Of a DNA stretch of 64,000 nucleotides, positions 34,710 through 43,708 are shown one piece after another. Each line of letters begins with the position of its first letter. Position 1 is the first letter of the stretch. Origin of the DNA: Acidovorax temperans (GTDB lineage: Bacteria > Pseudomonadota > Gammaproteobacteria > Burkholderiales > Burkholderiaceae_C); assembly GCF_006716905.1 (NCBI RefSeq), contig NZ_VFPV01000004.1, forward strand, positions 62,001 through 126,000. Reading direction: 5' to 3'. The notes under the pieces are model-generated. The model made no database searches, was not told where the DNA came from, and saw only the letters and a list, made by a program, of their open reading frames with translations. A program made the position numbers and the translations under genes.

Positions 34710-34994
34710 ATGACCCAAGCCTCCAAAGCCCTTCAAGCCCTCGCAGCCGTGGCTGTGCTCGTGGCAGCGGCCGCGTTGCTCAACCCGTCTGCCGAGCGCC
34801 ACCGCAGCCAGATTCAGAAAACGCTGGCCGAGCGCAGTCCGCTGGCGGGCGCCCTGGGCCTGGGCGCGCTGGCGGCGTTTGTGTCCAACTACCATTCGTT
34901 GGGTGTGGCGTCGTACACGAGCATCCGGGGGCGCACCGTGTCGGTGGGTGTCATGGGCATGGTGTTCGTGCTCGATTCGCACCAGGACCTGTGA
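34710..34994 (+). CDS. Small hypothetical membrane protein
   Basis: A 94-residue protein with an N-terminal hydrophobic segment (ALAAVAVLVAAAALL) and a second one (GALGLGALAAFVSNY). A short beta-like tail ends MGMVFVLDSHQDL. ATG 34710 was chosen over 34644 because the earlier part is low complexity. It ends 48 bases before the adenosyltransferase gene on the same strand and may be co-transcribed. I do not recognise the family. Confidence 0.55.
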   Translation: MTQASKALQALAAVAVLVAAAALLNPSAERHRSQIQKTLAERSPLAGALGLGALAAFVSNYHSLGVASYTSIRGRTVSVGVMGMVFVLDSHQDL

Positions 34995-35042
34995 GCCCGG
35001 CAGCGCCGCATTTTCATTCCCTACCCCCTCAGGAGTTATTGC

Positions 35043-35612
35043 ATGGGCAACCGCCTCACCGAAATTGCCACCCGCACCGGAGATGCCGGCACCACGGGCC
35101 TGGGCAACAACCAGCGGGTTTCCAAAAACAGCCTGCGCATTCACGCCATGGGCGATGTGGATGAGCTGAACTCGCACATCGGCCTGCTGCTGTGCGAGCC
35201 CCTGCCCGACGCTGTGCGCGAGCTGCTGGTGCAGGTGCAGCACCAGCTGTTCAACCTGGGCGGCGAGCTGTCGATTCCGGGTTTTGAACTGCTCAAGAAA
35301 GACGCCGTGCTGCAACTGGACGAGGCGCTGGATGAGCACAACGCGGCCCTGCCGCGCCTGCAGGAATTCATCCTGCCCGCGGGCACCCGCGCGGCGGCGC
35401 AGGCCCATGTCTGCCGCACCGTGGCCCGCAGGGCCGAGCGCGCCGTGGTGGCGCTGGGCAATGAAGAGGCGCTGAACGATGCGCCGCGCCAGTACCTCAA
35501 CCGCCTGTCAGACCTGATGTTTGTGCTGGCCCGCGTGCTCAACCGCATGAACGGCGGTGACGACGTTTACTGGAAAAGCGAGCGGCTGGCGCGGCAAGAA
35601 GCATCGGAATAA
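35043..35612 (+). CDS. PduO-type cob(I)yrinic acid a,c-diamide adenosyltransferase
   Basis: A 189-residue ATP:corrinoid adenosyltransferase that makes the Co-C bond of adenosylcobalamin. The N-terminus has RTGDAGTTGLGNNQRVSK followed by GDVDELNSHIG. CRTVARRAERAV and LNRLSDLMFVLAR near the end are the conserved helix-bundle residues. AGGAG lies before ATG 35043. It is 23 kb from the corrin operon with no riboswitch in front, so it is likely regulated separately. It completes coenzyme formation from corrinoid made or salvaged by the cell. Confidence 0.93.
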   Translation: MGNRLTEIATRTGDAGTTGLGNNQRVSKNSLRIHAMGDVDELNSHIGLLLCEPLPDAVRELLVQVQHQLFNLGGELSIPGFELLKKDAVLQLDEALDEHNAALPRLQEFILPAGTRAAAQAHVCRTVARRAERAVVALGNEEALNDAPRQYLNRLSDLMFVLARVLNRMNGGDDVYWKSERLARQEASE

Positions 35613-35665
35613 TTCCGCAAATGCCAGTAAGGCCCAGGGCTTGGTGAAAGGCCTGGGCTACAGCA

Positions 35666-35980
35666 TCAAACCACCATGGGCGTGGCCGCACCATCCATGG
35701 TGAGCACCACCCCCGTCACATAGCTGGCGCGCCCGGATGCCAGGAACAGCACCACGTCCGCCACTTCTTCGGGCCGCGCCAGGCGCCCTAGCGGCACCTT
35801 GCGCGTGGCCTGCGCCAGTGCTTCTGCCTCAGAAATGTTGAGCATGCGGGCGGTGGCCTGCATGCCCGATTGCAGGCGCTCGGTGTGCGTGGCGCCGGGG
35901 TTGACCGCGTTCACGCGCACGCCCATGGGGCCGTAGGCCGCCGCCATGCCGGCACTCACCAGCATCAGCGCCGCCGCGAG
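35666..35980 (-). pseudogene. Short-chain dehydrogenase remnant (C-terminal part)
   Basis: The last ~100 codons of an SDR-family oxidoreductase. VRVNAVNPGATHTERL, LGRLARPEEVADVVLFLASG and SYVTGVVLTMDGAATP are typical of the C-terminal half. The Rossmann glycine motif and the catalytic YxxxK are missing. The frame continues into unrelated sequence near 35980, where an outer-membrane-protein remnant on the other strand begins. This looks like a deletion junction between two broken genes. Confidence 0.75.
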
Positions 35981-36034
35981 CAGGCGCTGGCGGCCCTGCA
36001 GGTGCATGGAGGCCACCCGGGCGCAGGGGCGCTT

Positions 36035-36391
36035 CCACCACCTGCGGCGACGTGCGGCGCTACGGCGTATCGGTGCCGGTGTCATGGGCTTTGTCCAACA
36101 ACTGGAGCTTGACCGTCGCCCCTTCTGTGGACTGGTTTAGCGAGAAAAGTGCCAGCAACAGCGAGTCCCGGGTCTGGGGCGCCATGGTGTCGGGGGTGTG
36201 GGTGAGGAAAGCGGGGTGCCGCTGTTCTGCGCGTCACGCGCAATCTAGGCCCGCAAATGGCGCTGTACCTGTACGGCGGTGCCGCGGTGGGCGGCACGCT
36301 GCGGCTGGAAGATGCCTCCGGCAATTTGATCAAGAAGCAGAGTTTCAAGACCGCCCCGCTGGTCGGGGTCTCTTTGGTGGGGCGTTTTTAG
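36035..36391 (+). pseudogene. Outer-membrane beta-barrel protein remnant
   Basis: The first part reads RRYGVSVPVSWALSNNWSLT and then VAPSVDWFSEKSASNSESRV. The last part, in another frame, reads MALYLYGGAAVGGTLRLEDA and ends LVGVSLVGRF with TAG at 36389-36391. Alternating hydrophobic strands and a final aromatic residue indicate an outer-membrane barrel (DUF6268-like). The 5' part is missing, and there is at least one frame change plus an internal deletion near 36215. A strong terminator follows. Confidence 0.6.
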
Positions 36392-36420
36392 GCGCCAGAG
36401 CGACTGGCTGATGTGAATCA

Positions 36421-36458
36421 CGCCACCCCGTGCGCTGGTTGCACGGGGTGGCGTTTTT
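36421..36458 (+). terminator. Intrinsic terminator after the barrel remnant
   Basis: CGCCACCCCGTGC at 36421-36433 pairs perfectly with GCACGGGGTGGCG at 36441-36453, followed by five T. It would end transcription of the outer-membrane-protein remnant. The intact terminator suggests recent decay of that gene. Confidence 0.85.
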
Positions 36459-36862
36459 CATTCAGTTCGATGCGTATGCCTTGTCTTTCTGGGCCGGCTG
36501 CAGTGCTTTGTCTGCACATGCTCTCGCATGTCTGTCTTGCGGTGCGTTGCAACGGCGCGCCGTTGACTTGGCATGGCTGGCAGGGCCTACCACAGCCCTG
36601 TTGCCCACGGTGGAGGTGGGTATTTATCCATGTTGAAAATGGATCGAATCAAAAAGTTCCTGATGAATTGTTTCGGTTTGGTGAACATTTAGTTCCGCGG
36701 GAGGCGGTTTATCTCCGTACTAACCCTAGATACAGTCACTCCCATCGATGAGCGACACGTTCAACTGCCACTCATCGACGCAGGTCGAAACCGGCAGCTT
36801 CCGTGAAAGTGGAGTGCGGGGGCCGGCATCTGAATGTTGATCTGTAAGACAGGATTTTGATC
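36459..36862. other. Intergenic region upstream of the DUF4148 gene
   Basis: About 400 bases without a recognised gene. The part from about 36610 is AT-richer and probably holds the promoter and a long leader for the DUF4148 gene. CGATGAG near 36745 and CTCATCG near 36770 form an inverted repeat that could be a leader hairpin. Confidence 0.4.
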
Positions 36863-37180
36863 ATGAAGAACTTCCGCACTATCGCCGCTCTCTCCTTGTT
36901 TGCCCTGGGCTCTGTGGCCGCCCATGCCCAGTCTTCCGGTGCCTTCGGTGACAACTCCAATTACCCCGCTGCAGCATCCACCGCCAGCGCACTGACCCGC
37001 CAGGCCGTGATCGCTGACTTGCAAGCAGCGCGTGCCAACGGCGCCATGCCCCACGATGCAGAAGGTTCTGACGTGGCCTACAGCGCTGCCGCCGTGAACA
37101 GCGCCCGCAGCCGTGCTGAAGTTCGCGCCGAAGCCATTGCGGCCCACAAGGCTGGCCAGACCGTTCAAGGCGAACACTGA
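36863..37180 (+). CDS. DUF4148-domain exported protein
   Basis: A 105-residue protein with a clear signal peptide (MKNFRTIAALSLFALGSVAA, cut after HAQ). The mature part has LTRQAVIADLQAARANGAMP, then a short linker and SRAEVRAEAIAAHKAGQ. This is the layout of Burkholderiales DUF4148 proteins. Its function is unknown; members are small periplasmic proteins often seen in stress data. It is monocistronic with its own terminator at 37211-37248. Confidence 0.88.
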   Translation: MKNFRTIAALSLFALGSVAAHAQSSGAFGDNSNYPAAASTASALTRQAVIADLQAARANGAMPHDAEGSDVAYSAAAVNSARSRAEVRAEAIAAHKAGQTVQGEH

Positions 37181-37210
37181 TCTATTGCCGCCCCAGGCGG
37201 CACATGGCAA

Positions 37211-37248
37211 AACAAAGCCCGCAGACCTTTCGGCCTGCGGGCTTTGTT
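37211..37248. terminator. Bidirectional intrinsic terminator
   Basis: AACAAAGCCCGCAG pairs with CTGCGGGCTTTGTT around the loop ACCTTTCGGC. It has A-rich and T-rich flanks and can serve both the DUF4148 gene and the convergent thioesterase gene that ends at 37281. Confidence 0.85.
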
Positions 37249-37280
37249 GCATGGGGCGGCAGGGGCGGGGGCCCAGCGCG

Positions 37281-37706
37281 TCAGCCTTTGGGTGCGAGCA
37301 CGGCCATGGTGATGCGTGACACGCAGGTCAGCTCACCCGCATCGTTCACCATGTCGATTTGCCACACCTGTGTGGTGCGGCCAATGTGCACCGGGCGGGC
37401 CGTGCCGGTGACCCAGCCGCTGGTAGCGGCACGCAAATGGTTGGCATTGATGTCCAGCCCCACGGCGCGGTGGCCCTCAGGGCTGGCATAAAAGGCGCCC
37501 ATGGAACCCAGGGTTTCAGCCAGCACCACGCTGACTCCACCGTGCAGCAGCCCGAAAGGCTGACGCGTGCGCTCGTCCACCGGCACGCGGCCCCGCAGGA
37601 AGTCGTCGCCCACTTCTGTCAATTCGATCCCCAGGTGGCTGACGGCAGTGTTGGCGCCGCTCGCGGTCAGTTGTTCAACAGAGATGGGTTTCTTCCAGAT
37701 GGACAT
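37281..37706 (-). CDS. Hotdog-fold thioesterase (PaaI/EntH/MenI-like)
   Basis: A 141-residue single-domain hotdog protein. PFGLLHGGVSVVLAETLGS carries the usual HGG motif. The acidic catalytic residue is probably Glu64 in ALAETLGS-type sequence (here VLAETLGS). Family members hydrolyse aromatic acyl-CoA or clear mischarged intermediates. The neighbours do not tell the substrate. The gene starts 90 bases from the copy B structured element. Confidence 0.85.
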   Translation of the reverse strand: MSIWKKPISVEQLTASGANTAVSHLGIELTEVGDDFLRGRVPVDERTRQPFGLLHGGVSVVLAETLGSMGAFYASPEGHRAVGLDINANHLRAATSGWVTGTARPVHIGRTTQVWQIDMVNDAGELTCVSRITMAVLAPKG

Positions 37707-37796
37707 GGTGTGTGGGGCTCCAGCGAGGGGGGACGAAAGGACAGATGCCCGCAGTGAATGTGCCTTGGGCGACGCAAAGATTATCAGCAGGCTCGA

Positions 37797-38093
37797 AGAA
37801 CCTGTTCACAGTCTTTTTGGAGTTGCACAAGTGTCTTGCGGGGATGGGCTGCTAGGCGCAGCGCGCGGCCCACATTCATCCAAGGTGGCCCGTGCTATTG
37901 GCAAGCGGTGTAACACCGCAGACCGCCCGGCAAGCCGCTTGCCCGAAGGGTTGGAGTGAAATCGGGCCGATGAACTTGGAGCTTTGGCGCCCCGGCTGCT
38001 TGCATGGGCACCAGCCCATGCGGCGCATCCGTTGCATCCACTCATCCCGATTGCACTCCAATGCAATCTCCAAAAAGACTGTGAACAGGTTCT
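37797..38093. repeat. ~290 bp structured element with 26 bp terminal inverted repeats, copy B
   Basis: The left end, AGAACCTGTTCACAGTCTTT and six more bases, is perfectly inverted at 38068-38093. The last third matches copy A: CCCGAAGGGTTGGAG, GCCCCGGCTGCTTGCATGGG, the hairpin GCATGGGC/GCCCATGC with loop ACCA, and GCATCCACTCATCCCGATTG. Where the arms differ from copy A, both arms differ together. No transposase and no clear target duplication are present. Confidence 0.8.
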
Positions 38094-38197
38094 AAGGGTT
38101 GGCTCGGTGGTGCGAGGGGAAACCCCCCACGTACACTGATCAGTTGCTCCAAAAAGGGAGCGAGCCTTTGCGTTGAATTCTCGGGAGTTTGTTTTTT

Positions 38198-39352
38198 ATG
38201 CAGCGTCGCCAATTTGTCACTATTGCCCCTCGCCTGGCCGCCGGCCTGGCTGCTCCTGCGCTGGTGCGCCATGCTTTTGCGCAAGACGCGGGCATCAGCA
38301 GCAAGAGCCTGACGATTGGGTGCTCGGCCTCCCTCACGGGCCCCCTGGCCGGGTTTGGGCGCGACATCAAGCAAGGCGCAGAAGCTGCGCTGGCGCAGAT
38401 CAACGCGCGCGGCGGCATCCACGGCCGCATGGTGCAACTGCAGATCCTGGATGATGGCTACGTGCCGCAGCGCACCACCGAAAACGTCCAGCAGATGATC
38501 AGCCAGGGCAGTGCCTTTGCGCTGATGTCCTGCGTGGGCACGCCCAACAACGCGGGCATTCTGCCGATGATTGAGGATGCGGGCATTCCTTATGTGGCGC
38601 CATTCACCGGTGCTTCGTCCCTGCGCAAGGGCGCCCGCAACGTGTTCCATGTGCGTGCCAGCTATACCGACGAAGTACGCCGCCTGGTGCAACGTCTGGC
38701 CGGCATGGGCCTCAAGGACATCGGCGTCGTTTACCTGGACAACGCCTACGGCCGCGAAATGCTGGAGGATTCCACCCGTTTCCTGGCGGAGCAAGGCCTC
38801 AAGCCTCTGGTGCAAGTCGCGTTGGCCACCGATGGCAAGAACCTGAGCGATGTGCTGGCCAAGGTGGGCCAGGCCCGACCTGCCGCCGTGTTGCTGGCCA
38901 CGGCGGGTGCCGTTTCGGTGGAACTGGTACGCGGGCTCAAGACGAACAACCCCGGTGTGCTCATGGCGGGCCTGAGCGTCACGCTGACCAGTGAAGGCCT
39001 CAAGCAGCTGGGCGATGCGGGCAGTGGGCTGGCCCTCACCATGGTCATGCCCGATCCCACTCGCGCCAAGACAGCCCTGGTGCGTGACTACCAGGCCGCC
39101 ATGCGGGCGCGCGGTGTTCAGGAGTTCAACCTGGGTACGCTCGAGTCTTACACCAACACCCGCGTGCTGGCCGAAGGGTTGGAGCGCGCCGGGGCCGACC
39201 CTACTCGCAGCAAGCTGCGCACCGCACTGGCCGGGATTCGCAACCTGGACTTGGGTGGACTGGTGATTGATTACTCCGGCCAGGCCCCCTACGTAGGTTC
39301 GCGTTTTGTGGACATGGGCGTGTTGAATGGAGCCGGGCGGTTTGTGGGTTAA
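38198..39352 (+). CDS. LivJ-like ABC transporter substrate-binding protein
   Basis: A 384-residue type I periplasmic binding protein. The start MQRRQFVTIAPRLAAG is a twin-arginine-like signal. LTIGCSASLTGPLAGFGRDI and HGRMVQLQILDDGYVPQRT are typical of branched-chain amino acid receptors. CGGGAG lies 10 bases before ATG 38198. No livHMGF genes are next to it. A close paralogue is convergent, 92 bases away. The ligand is unknown: an amino acid or an aromatic acid. Confidence 0.9.
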   Translation: MQRRQFVTIAPRLAAGLAAPALVRHAFAQDAGISSKSLTIGCSASLTGPLAGFGRDIKQGAEAALAQINARGGIHGRMVQLQILDDGYVPQRTTENVQQMISQGSAFALMSCVGTPNNAGILPMIEDAGIPYVAPFTGASSLRKGARNVFHVRASYTDEVRRLVQRLAGMGLKDIGVVYLDNAYGREMLEDSTRFLAEQGLKPLVQVALATDGKNLSDVLAKVGQARPAAVLLATAGAVSVELVRGLKTNNPGVLMAGLSVTLTSEGLKQLGDAGSGLALTMVMPDPTRAKTALVRDYQAAMRARGVQEFNLGTLESYTNTRVLAEGLERAGADPTRSKLRTALAGIRNLDLGGLVIDYSGQAPYVGSRFVDMGVLNGAGRFVG

Positions 39353-39444
39353 GGGCTGCTGACACAGCGCCTTCGGCGCCGTAGTTCCGTATCGTCGTAG
39401 CCCTGCACTACCTGGGACGGAACGCCCACCCGGCACGCATTCCG

Positions 39445-40599
39445 TTAACCGACCATGCGGCCGTTGGCTCCGAGAATTCCCAGGTTCACAAACCGTGAAC
39501 CGACATACGGCGCGCCGTTGCTGTAGTCCACGGTCATCCCGCCCATGTCGTGGCTGCGCACACTGGCGAGTGTCGCGCGCAGCTTGCCGCGGGTAAGTTC
39601 ACGGCCGGCACGCTCGAGGCCTTCGGTCAGTACGCGTGCGTTCACATAGCCTTCGAAACTGCGGGCCGAAAATTCCTGGAATCCGGCGGCGCGCATGGCC
39701 TTCTGGTATTCGCGAACCAGTGCCACGCTGGTGCGGCCCGCGTCGGGCAACACCATGGACAGGGCCAGCCCCGCCGTTTTGCCACCGAGCTGGCGCAGGT
39801 TGTCGCCGCTCAAGGCCACGCTGGTGGCCGCCAGTGGAGTGCTGGGCGACACGTTCTTGAACTCATTGACCAGCAAGGCCGTCACATCGCCAGCAGTGCC
39901 CAGCAGCACCGCCATGGGCTTGGCGGCAACGGCCTGCGCGACCACGGCCGCGACTTGTGTGCCCTCAGCATCGAGCTTGAAGCCCTTGGGGGCTACAGCC
40001 TTGCCTGTGGCCTTGAGGGCGGCAGTGGCATCGGCCAGAAACTCGCGGCCGAACGCGGTGTCCTGGTAAACGATGGCCAGATCGGTGATGCCCATGGACA
40101 CCAGTTTCTGCGTGAGGCGCTGCGCTTCATCCGAATAGCTGGCGCGCACGTGGAAGACCGAACGGTACTCGGCCTTGCGCAGCGACACGGCACCGCTTTG
40201 GGGGGCGACATATGGAATCTGGGCTTCATCCACCAGCGGCATGATGCGCTGGTTGTTGGCCGTTCCCATGCAGGAGACCAGCGCCACGGTGTTGGCGTCT
40301 GCAATCATCTTGCGCACGTTTTCTTCCGAACGCTTGGCGTCATAGCCGTCGTCCATGGTCACGAGCTTGATTTCACGGCCGTGGATGCCGCGCGTATTGG
40401 CTTGTGCCAGGCCTGCGTCCAGGCCCTGCTTCAGTTCGCGAGCCAGGCTGGCCAGAGGGCCCGTAGCGCCCAGCGAGCAGCCGACCGAAACCGTTTTGCT
40501 GTCCATGGGGTCTTGCAAACCCACTGCGCGGGAAGAGGTTGCCCAGAAAAGGCCTGTGCTGGCGGCCACCAGCGATTGGGTGAATTGACGGCGTTGCAT
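39445..40599 (-). CDS. LivJ-like ABC transporter substrate-binding protein, paralogue
   Basis: A 384-residue paralogue of the gene at 38198, with matching signal MQRRQFTQSL and matching segments (VSVGCSLGATGPLASLAREL, SRFVNLGILGANGRMVG). The two genes are tail-to-tail, so they are an inverted duplication that has diverged. ATG 40599 was chosen on the shared N-terminus. A hairpin with a T-run lies 24 bases upstream, and an IS110 element sits about 150 bases upstream, so its promoter may have been changed. Confidence 0.9.
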   Translation of the reverse strand: MQRRQFTQSLVAASTGLFWATSSRAVGLQDPMDSKTVSVGCSLGATGPLASLARELKQGLDAGLAQANTRGIHGREIKLVTMDDGYDAKRSEENVRKMIADANTVALVSCMGTANNQRIMPLVDEAQIPYVAPQSGAVSLRKAEYRSVFHVRASYSDEAQRLTQKLVSMGITDLAIVYQDTAFGREFLADATAALKATGKAVAPKGFKLDAEGTQVAAVVAQAVAAKPMAVLLGTAGDVTALLVNEFKNVSPSTPLAATSVALSGDNLRQLGGKTAGLALSMVLPDAGRTSVALVREYQKAMRAAGFQEFSARSFEGYVNARVLTEGLERAGRELTRGKLRATLASVRSHDMGGMTVDYSNGAPYVGSRFVNLGILGANGRMVG

Positions 40600-40611
40600 G
40601 GGTTGTATCCG

Positions 40612-40646
40612 CAAAGAAAAAGAGCCGGCCTCTGATGGAGGCCGGC
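40612..40646 (-). promoter_or_regulatory. Terminator-like hairpin in the leader of the second LivJ-like gene
   Basis: On the minus strand GCCGGCCTCCATCAGAGGCC, then GGCTCTTTTTC, forms a 9-bp stem with a T-run. It stands just before the start codon (40599). It could be an attenuator of this gene, or a terminator left from a gene lost when the IS110 element inserted. Confidence 0.5.
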
Positions 40647-40745
40647 CTGTGTCGTAAAAGAATCGGAGAGCTTGAAAAGCCACAAGCCCAATAGAACTAG
40701 GGTTAACCCTTGCTTTACAAAATGACTGAGTAACCGTCTTCGAAG

Positions 40746-41744
<999 letters not shown>

Positions 41745-41777
41745 TCAAGGCGCGCGTAACCGTTCGGGCTTCACGAA

Positions 41778-41896
41778 GACCAGCGCGGCGGCCATGCGTT
41801 CTGTACTCAGTCACGGGCTCTATCACCCCAGCGCCTACCAAACTGCACGGGCCGGTCTGGCCGCCTCAACGGCGTTCAGACTCTACCGCGCTGGTC
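41778..41896 (-). ncRNA. Candidate bridge RNA of the IS110 element
   Basis: GACCAGCGCGG at 41778-41788 is the perfect inverse of CCGCGCTGGTC at 41886-41896. It encloses 97 bases with further short stems such as GGCC/GGCC near 41851. The position, in the non-coding end upstream of the transposase, is where the bridge RNA is encoded in IS110-group elements. The identity is inferred from position and folding only. Confidence 0.35.
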
Positions 41897-41963
41897 TGGT
41901 TTAAAGATACAAGCTTTTCATTAAGCCCCTTTGCAGACCCTGCGTTCGCCTTGGATCAAGCGT

Positions 41964-43478
41964 TCAGCGCATCGACCCTGTTTCCACGTACTTCTGATGC
42001 CAGGACAGCGCCTCACCCAGTAGGTGGGGGGTGTGCTGACCCAGGGCGCTTTTGCGCGCGCGTGCCAGATAGTCGCGCAGGGCGGGGCGGAAGTCCGGGT
42101 GGGCGCACTTTTCAATGATGATTTCCGCCCGCTGTGTGGGCGAGTGCCCGCGCAGGTCGGCCAAGCCTTGTTCGGTGACCAGAATCTGCACGTCGTGCTC
42201 GGTGTGGTCCACGTGCGAAGCCATGGGCACGATGCAGGAAATGGCGCCGTCCTTGGCCAGTGAGGGGGTCATGAAGATCGACAGGTAGGCGTTGCGTGCG
42301 AAGTCGCCTGAGCCCCCAATACCGTTCATGATGGCCGAGCCCATGATGTGCGTGGAGTTCACGTTGCCATAGATGTCGGCTTCGATCATGCCGTTCATGG
42401 CGATCAGGCCCATGCGTCGGATCAGCTCGGGGTGGTTGCTGATCTCCTGCGGGCGCAGCACGATGCGCTCTTTGTAGAAATCGATGCGGTCGTTGAAGTC
42501 CTGCATTGCGGCGGGGCTCAGCGACAGGGCCGTGGCCGAGGCGCTGGCCAGCTTGCCCGAGCGCAGCATGTCCAGCATGCCGTCCTGCAGCACTTCGGTG
42601 TAGGCGGTGAGGTTTTCGAAAGGCCCGGCGTTCAGGCCTGCCAGCACGGCGTTGGCAATGTTGCCCACGCCCGACTGCAGCGGCAGCAGGTCGGCGGGCA
42701 GGCGGCCCAGCTTCACTTCTTGCTGCAGGAAGGTGATGATGTGGCCGGCAATGCGGTTGGACGTGTCGTCAGGCGCTGCATACACCGAGTTGCGGTCGGG
42801 CTGGTGGGTTTTGACCACCGCAATCACCCTGGAGGGGTCACAGCGCAGGTAGGGCTCGCCAATGCGCTGGTGCGGCTCCGTCATCTGGATGGGCCTGCGG
42901 TTGGGCGGAACATCTGTGCCGTAGTAGATGTCGTGCATGCCCTCCAGACCCGGGTTGTGCCAGGTGTTCACTTCCAGAATGATCTTGTCCGCCTGGTCGA
43001 GCCAGGTCTTGTTATTGCCCACGGACGAGGACGGAATCAGGCGCCCGTCGGGCAGCACCCCGGCCACTTCCACCACCGCCACATCCAGCTTGCCCAGAAA
43101 GCCGAACCAGACGAACTGGGCCACGTGCGACAGGTGGATGTCCACATACTGCATTTGCCCGGCATTGATCTGCTTGCGGCAGGTGGGGTCGGACTGGTAG
43201 GGCAGGCGCATGTCGATGCCGTCCACCTGGGCCAGCGCTCCATCCAGCTCGGGGGCAGTGGAAGCACCCGTCCACAGCCCGATCTTGAAGGGCTTGCCCT
43301 GAGTGTTTTGCTGCTGGATGAGCCGCGCCAAGGCCTGCGGAACCGCCTTGGGGTACCCCGCCCCGGTGAAGCCGCTCATGCCCACATGGGCACCTGCGGG
43401 GATCATGGCAGCCGCTTCGTCTGCAGTAACGATGCGCGAAAGAAAGTCTGGGTACAAAACCCGGTCGGCAAGTGACAT
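41964..43478 (-). CDS. Acetyl-CoA hydrolase/transferase family CoA-transferase (succinyl-CoA:acetate type)
   Basis: A 504-residue class I CoA-transferase. GNNKTWLDQADKIILEVNTW, SGVGNIANAVLAGL and YTEVLQDGMLDML are typical; the Glu of TEV near residue 294 is the expected acyl carrier. The family moves CoA between succinyl-CoA, acetate or similar acids. It lies downstream of the catechol genes on the same strand but has a 230-base gap with its own candidate operator. A link to beta-ketoadipate use is possible but unproven. Confidence 0.88.
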   Translation of the reverse strand: MSLADRVLYPDFLSRIVTADEAAAMIPAGAHVGMSGFTGAGYPKAVPQALARLIQQQNTQGKPFKIGLWTGASTAPELDGALAQVDGIDMRLPYQSDPTCRKQINAGQMQYVDIHLSHVAQFVWFGFLGKLDVAVVEVAGVLPDGRLIPSSSVGNNKTWLDQADKIILEVNTWHNPGLEGMHDIYYGTDVPPNRRPIQMTEPHQRIGEPYLRCDPSRVIAVVKTHQPDRNSVYAAPDDTSNRIAGHIITFLQQEVKLGRLPADLLPLQSGVGNIANAVLAGLNAGPFENLTAYTEVLQDGMLDMLRSGKLASASATALSLSPAAMQDFNDRIDFYKERIVLRPQEISNHPELIRRMGLIAMNGMIEADIYGNVNSTHIMGSAIMNGIGGSGDFARNAYLSIFMTPSLAKDGAISCIVPMASHVDHTEHDVQILVTEQGLADLRGHSPTQRAEIIIEKCAHPDFRPALRDYLARARKSALGQHTPHLLGEALSWHQKYVETGSMR

Positions 43479-43524
43479 GGGAGCGAGCGAAGAAAGGGTG
43501 GGGGAGGTGGGGCAATCGAACAGG

Positions 43525-43541
43525 GCTCACGTACCGTGAGC
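43525..43541. promoter_or_regulatory. Perfect 17-base palindrome upstream of the CoA-transferase gene
   Basis: GCTCACGTACCGTGAGC is a perfect inverted repeat with a 3-base centre, 47 bases before the start codon. It is a candidate repressor or activator site. A second palindrome, GGGTTAACCC, lies at 43598-43607. Confidence 0.45.
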
Positions 43542-43708
43542 ACCCGTGCGTCGCTTCAAAGAAGCGGAATGCTAACAAAAAGCCTCGCCTTGTTTAGGGG
43601 TTAACCCGAGGCGGTGGGTCAACCCTTGGCACTTGCCTCAAAGTCAGTTCCCCCACCGCGCCAGGTTCCGGTGGGCCCTCATTCCCTCACCAAGGCTGCC
43701 GATGGGGC

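Noticed and set aside
36392..36862. Possible small gene between the barrel remnant and the DUF4148 gene
   Set aside because: Short frames exist, but without a ribosome-binding site or recognisable sequence.
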